From Verrucomicrobia bacterium UBA2460 (GTDB lineage Bacteria > Verrucomicrobiota > Verrucomicrobiia > Methylacidiphilales > Verrucolacustridaceae), in assembly GCA_002342345.1 (NCBI GenBank), contig DDPU01000018.1:1-5094 (forward strand): a stretch of DNA of 5,094 nucleotides, written 5' to 3'. A model generated the notes under the pieces. It searched no databases. It was given only the letters and a program-made list of their open reading frames with translations, and was not told where the DNA came from. Made by a program: the position numbers and the translations under genes. Positions 4,633 through 5,094 of the stretch are shown here, piece by piece. The stretch's first letter is position 1. Every line of letters begins with the position of its first letter.

Positions 4633-5094
4633 GTGAGCCGGATTTTGGAGAGCCGCGAAGCCCGCTGGGCATTGGTCTGGATCGGTTTGGTAACCGTGTT
4701 CCGGCTTTGGTTTTCGCACCGGCTTGATCTGGTCGGGGACGAGGCGCACTACTGGGAGTGCGGACGATCCCTGGACTGGAGTCACTACGGCAAGGGCCCG
4801 GGGGCCGCCTTGGTAATCCGGATTTTCACCCTGCTTCTTGGGGATGCGGTCTGGGTTGTGCGGTTGCCGGCGGTGCTTTTGGCCGCAGGCACGGGGTGGC
4901 TGATCTTTTTGCTGGGGCGGACTTTCTACGGCGAGCGGGCCGGCCTGGTGGCGGTGGTGGCCGCCTCGGTGATGCCCCTGTTTGCGGTCGGCAGCATCCT
5001 CATGACCATCGATCCGCTGAGCGTGTTCTTCTGGGCGGCGGCAGCGCTGACCTTCTGGAAGGCGGTGGAGCAACCCGGGCGGAAGCGATTCTGG
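4633..5094 (+). CDS. ArnT/PMT-type membrane glycosyltransferase, N-terminal part
   Basis: A polytopic membrane glycosyltransferase of the GT-C group (PMT/ArnT-like), which transfers a sugar from a polyprenyl-phosphate donor to a lipid, glycan or protein on the outer face of the cytoplasmic membrane. The visible 154 residues contain a first hydrophobic helix (about 12-28) and then the first-loop catalytic signature VGDEAHYW (34-41), with D36 the expected catalytic Asp. LDWSHYGKGPGAA (47-59) follows, and then hydrophobic helices at about 60-70, 73-95, 103-120 and 129-142, with MTIDPL (124-129) as in relatives. The protein continues past the right edge; family members are usually about 450-600 residues. 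An in-frame TAG at 4621-4623 limits the start, leaving GTG 4633 (preferred) or TTG 4645. GAGG ends only two bases before the GTG. The gene is divergent from yqeY, 83 bases apart. The acceptor cannot be told from this part. Confidence 0.88.
   Translation, partial: MSRILESREARWALVWIGLVTVFRLWFSHRLDLVGDEAHYWECGRSLDWSHYGKGPGAALVIRIFTLLLGDAVWVVRLPAVLLAAGTGWLIFLLGRTFYGERAGLVAVVAASVMPLFAVGSILMTIDPLSVFFWAAAALTFWKAVEQPGRKRFW

Noticed and set aside
4550..4672. 41-codon N-terminal extension of the YqeY protein
   Set aside because: Family proteins begin at the conserved MSL; the extension is Pro/Gly/Arg-rich and overlaps the divergent glycosyltransferase start.

Overview
This window is GC-rich, gene-dense bacterial chromosome carrying seven protein-coding genes, two of them cut by the window edges. 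No RNA gene, insertion sequence, CRISPR array or phage gene is visible. The combination of a YHYH-domain protein with EF-hands, a secreted SOUL-family protein, a tiny CxxC membrane protein and weak or absent Shine-Dalgarno sites suggests a member of the PVC group, most likely Verrucomicrobiota. That assignment rests on family recollection rather than a search, so it is moderate to low in confidence.

Layout, left to right. (1) Positions 1-575, minus strand: N-terminal part of an NrnA-type DHH phosphoesterase (nanoRNase/pAp phosphatase), running off the left edge. (2) A divergent intergenic region with back-to-back promoter candidates and a run of nine G. (3) A plus-strand cluster: an 86-residue CPTC membrane protein (659-919), a YhaM-like OB-HD 3'-5' exoribonuclease (942-1967), a secreted SOUL-family protein that appears to begin at a CTG codon overlapping the preceding stop (1964-2515), and a secreted YHYH protein with five EF-hand loops (2556-4025). 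(4) A short convergent gap. (5) A YqeY/GatB-like protein on the minus strand (4097-4549). (6) A second divergent gap. (7) The start of an ArnT/PMT-type membrane glycosyltransferase (4633-5094), cut by the right edge.

Two themes appear. The first is RNA turnover: NrnA and the YhaM-like enzyme are divergent near neighbours (one small gene lies between them) that would act on successive products of RNA decay. The second is an envelope group: the CxxC membrane protein, the SOUL protein and the YHYH/EF-hand protein all have export signals, and carry cysteine, possible heme-related, and calcium (perhaps copper) binding features. The exoribonuclease sits inside this group and looks translationally coupled to its neighbours.

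The most unusual signals concern translation starts. There is a CTG start with a well-spaced GGAG in a CTGA overlap, a compact hairpin that would bring a distant GAGGA into range of the exoribonuclease start, and several genes whose best -10-like hexamer lies only 5-8 bases from the start codon, as expected for leaderless mRNAs. Nothing here is clearly a previously undescribed system; the exported cluster and the start-site architecture are the parts most worth a second look.
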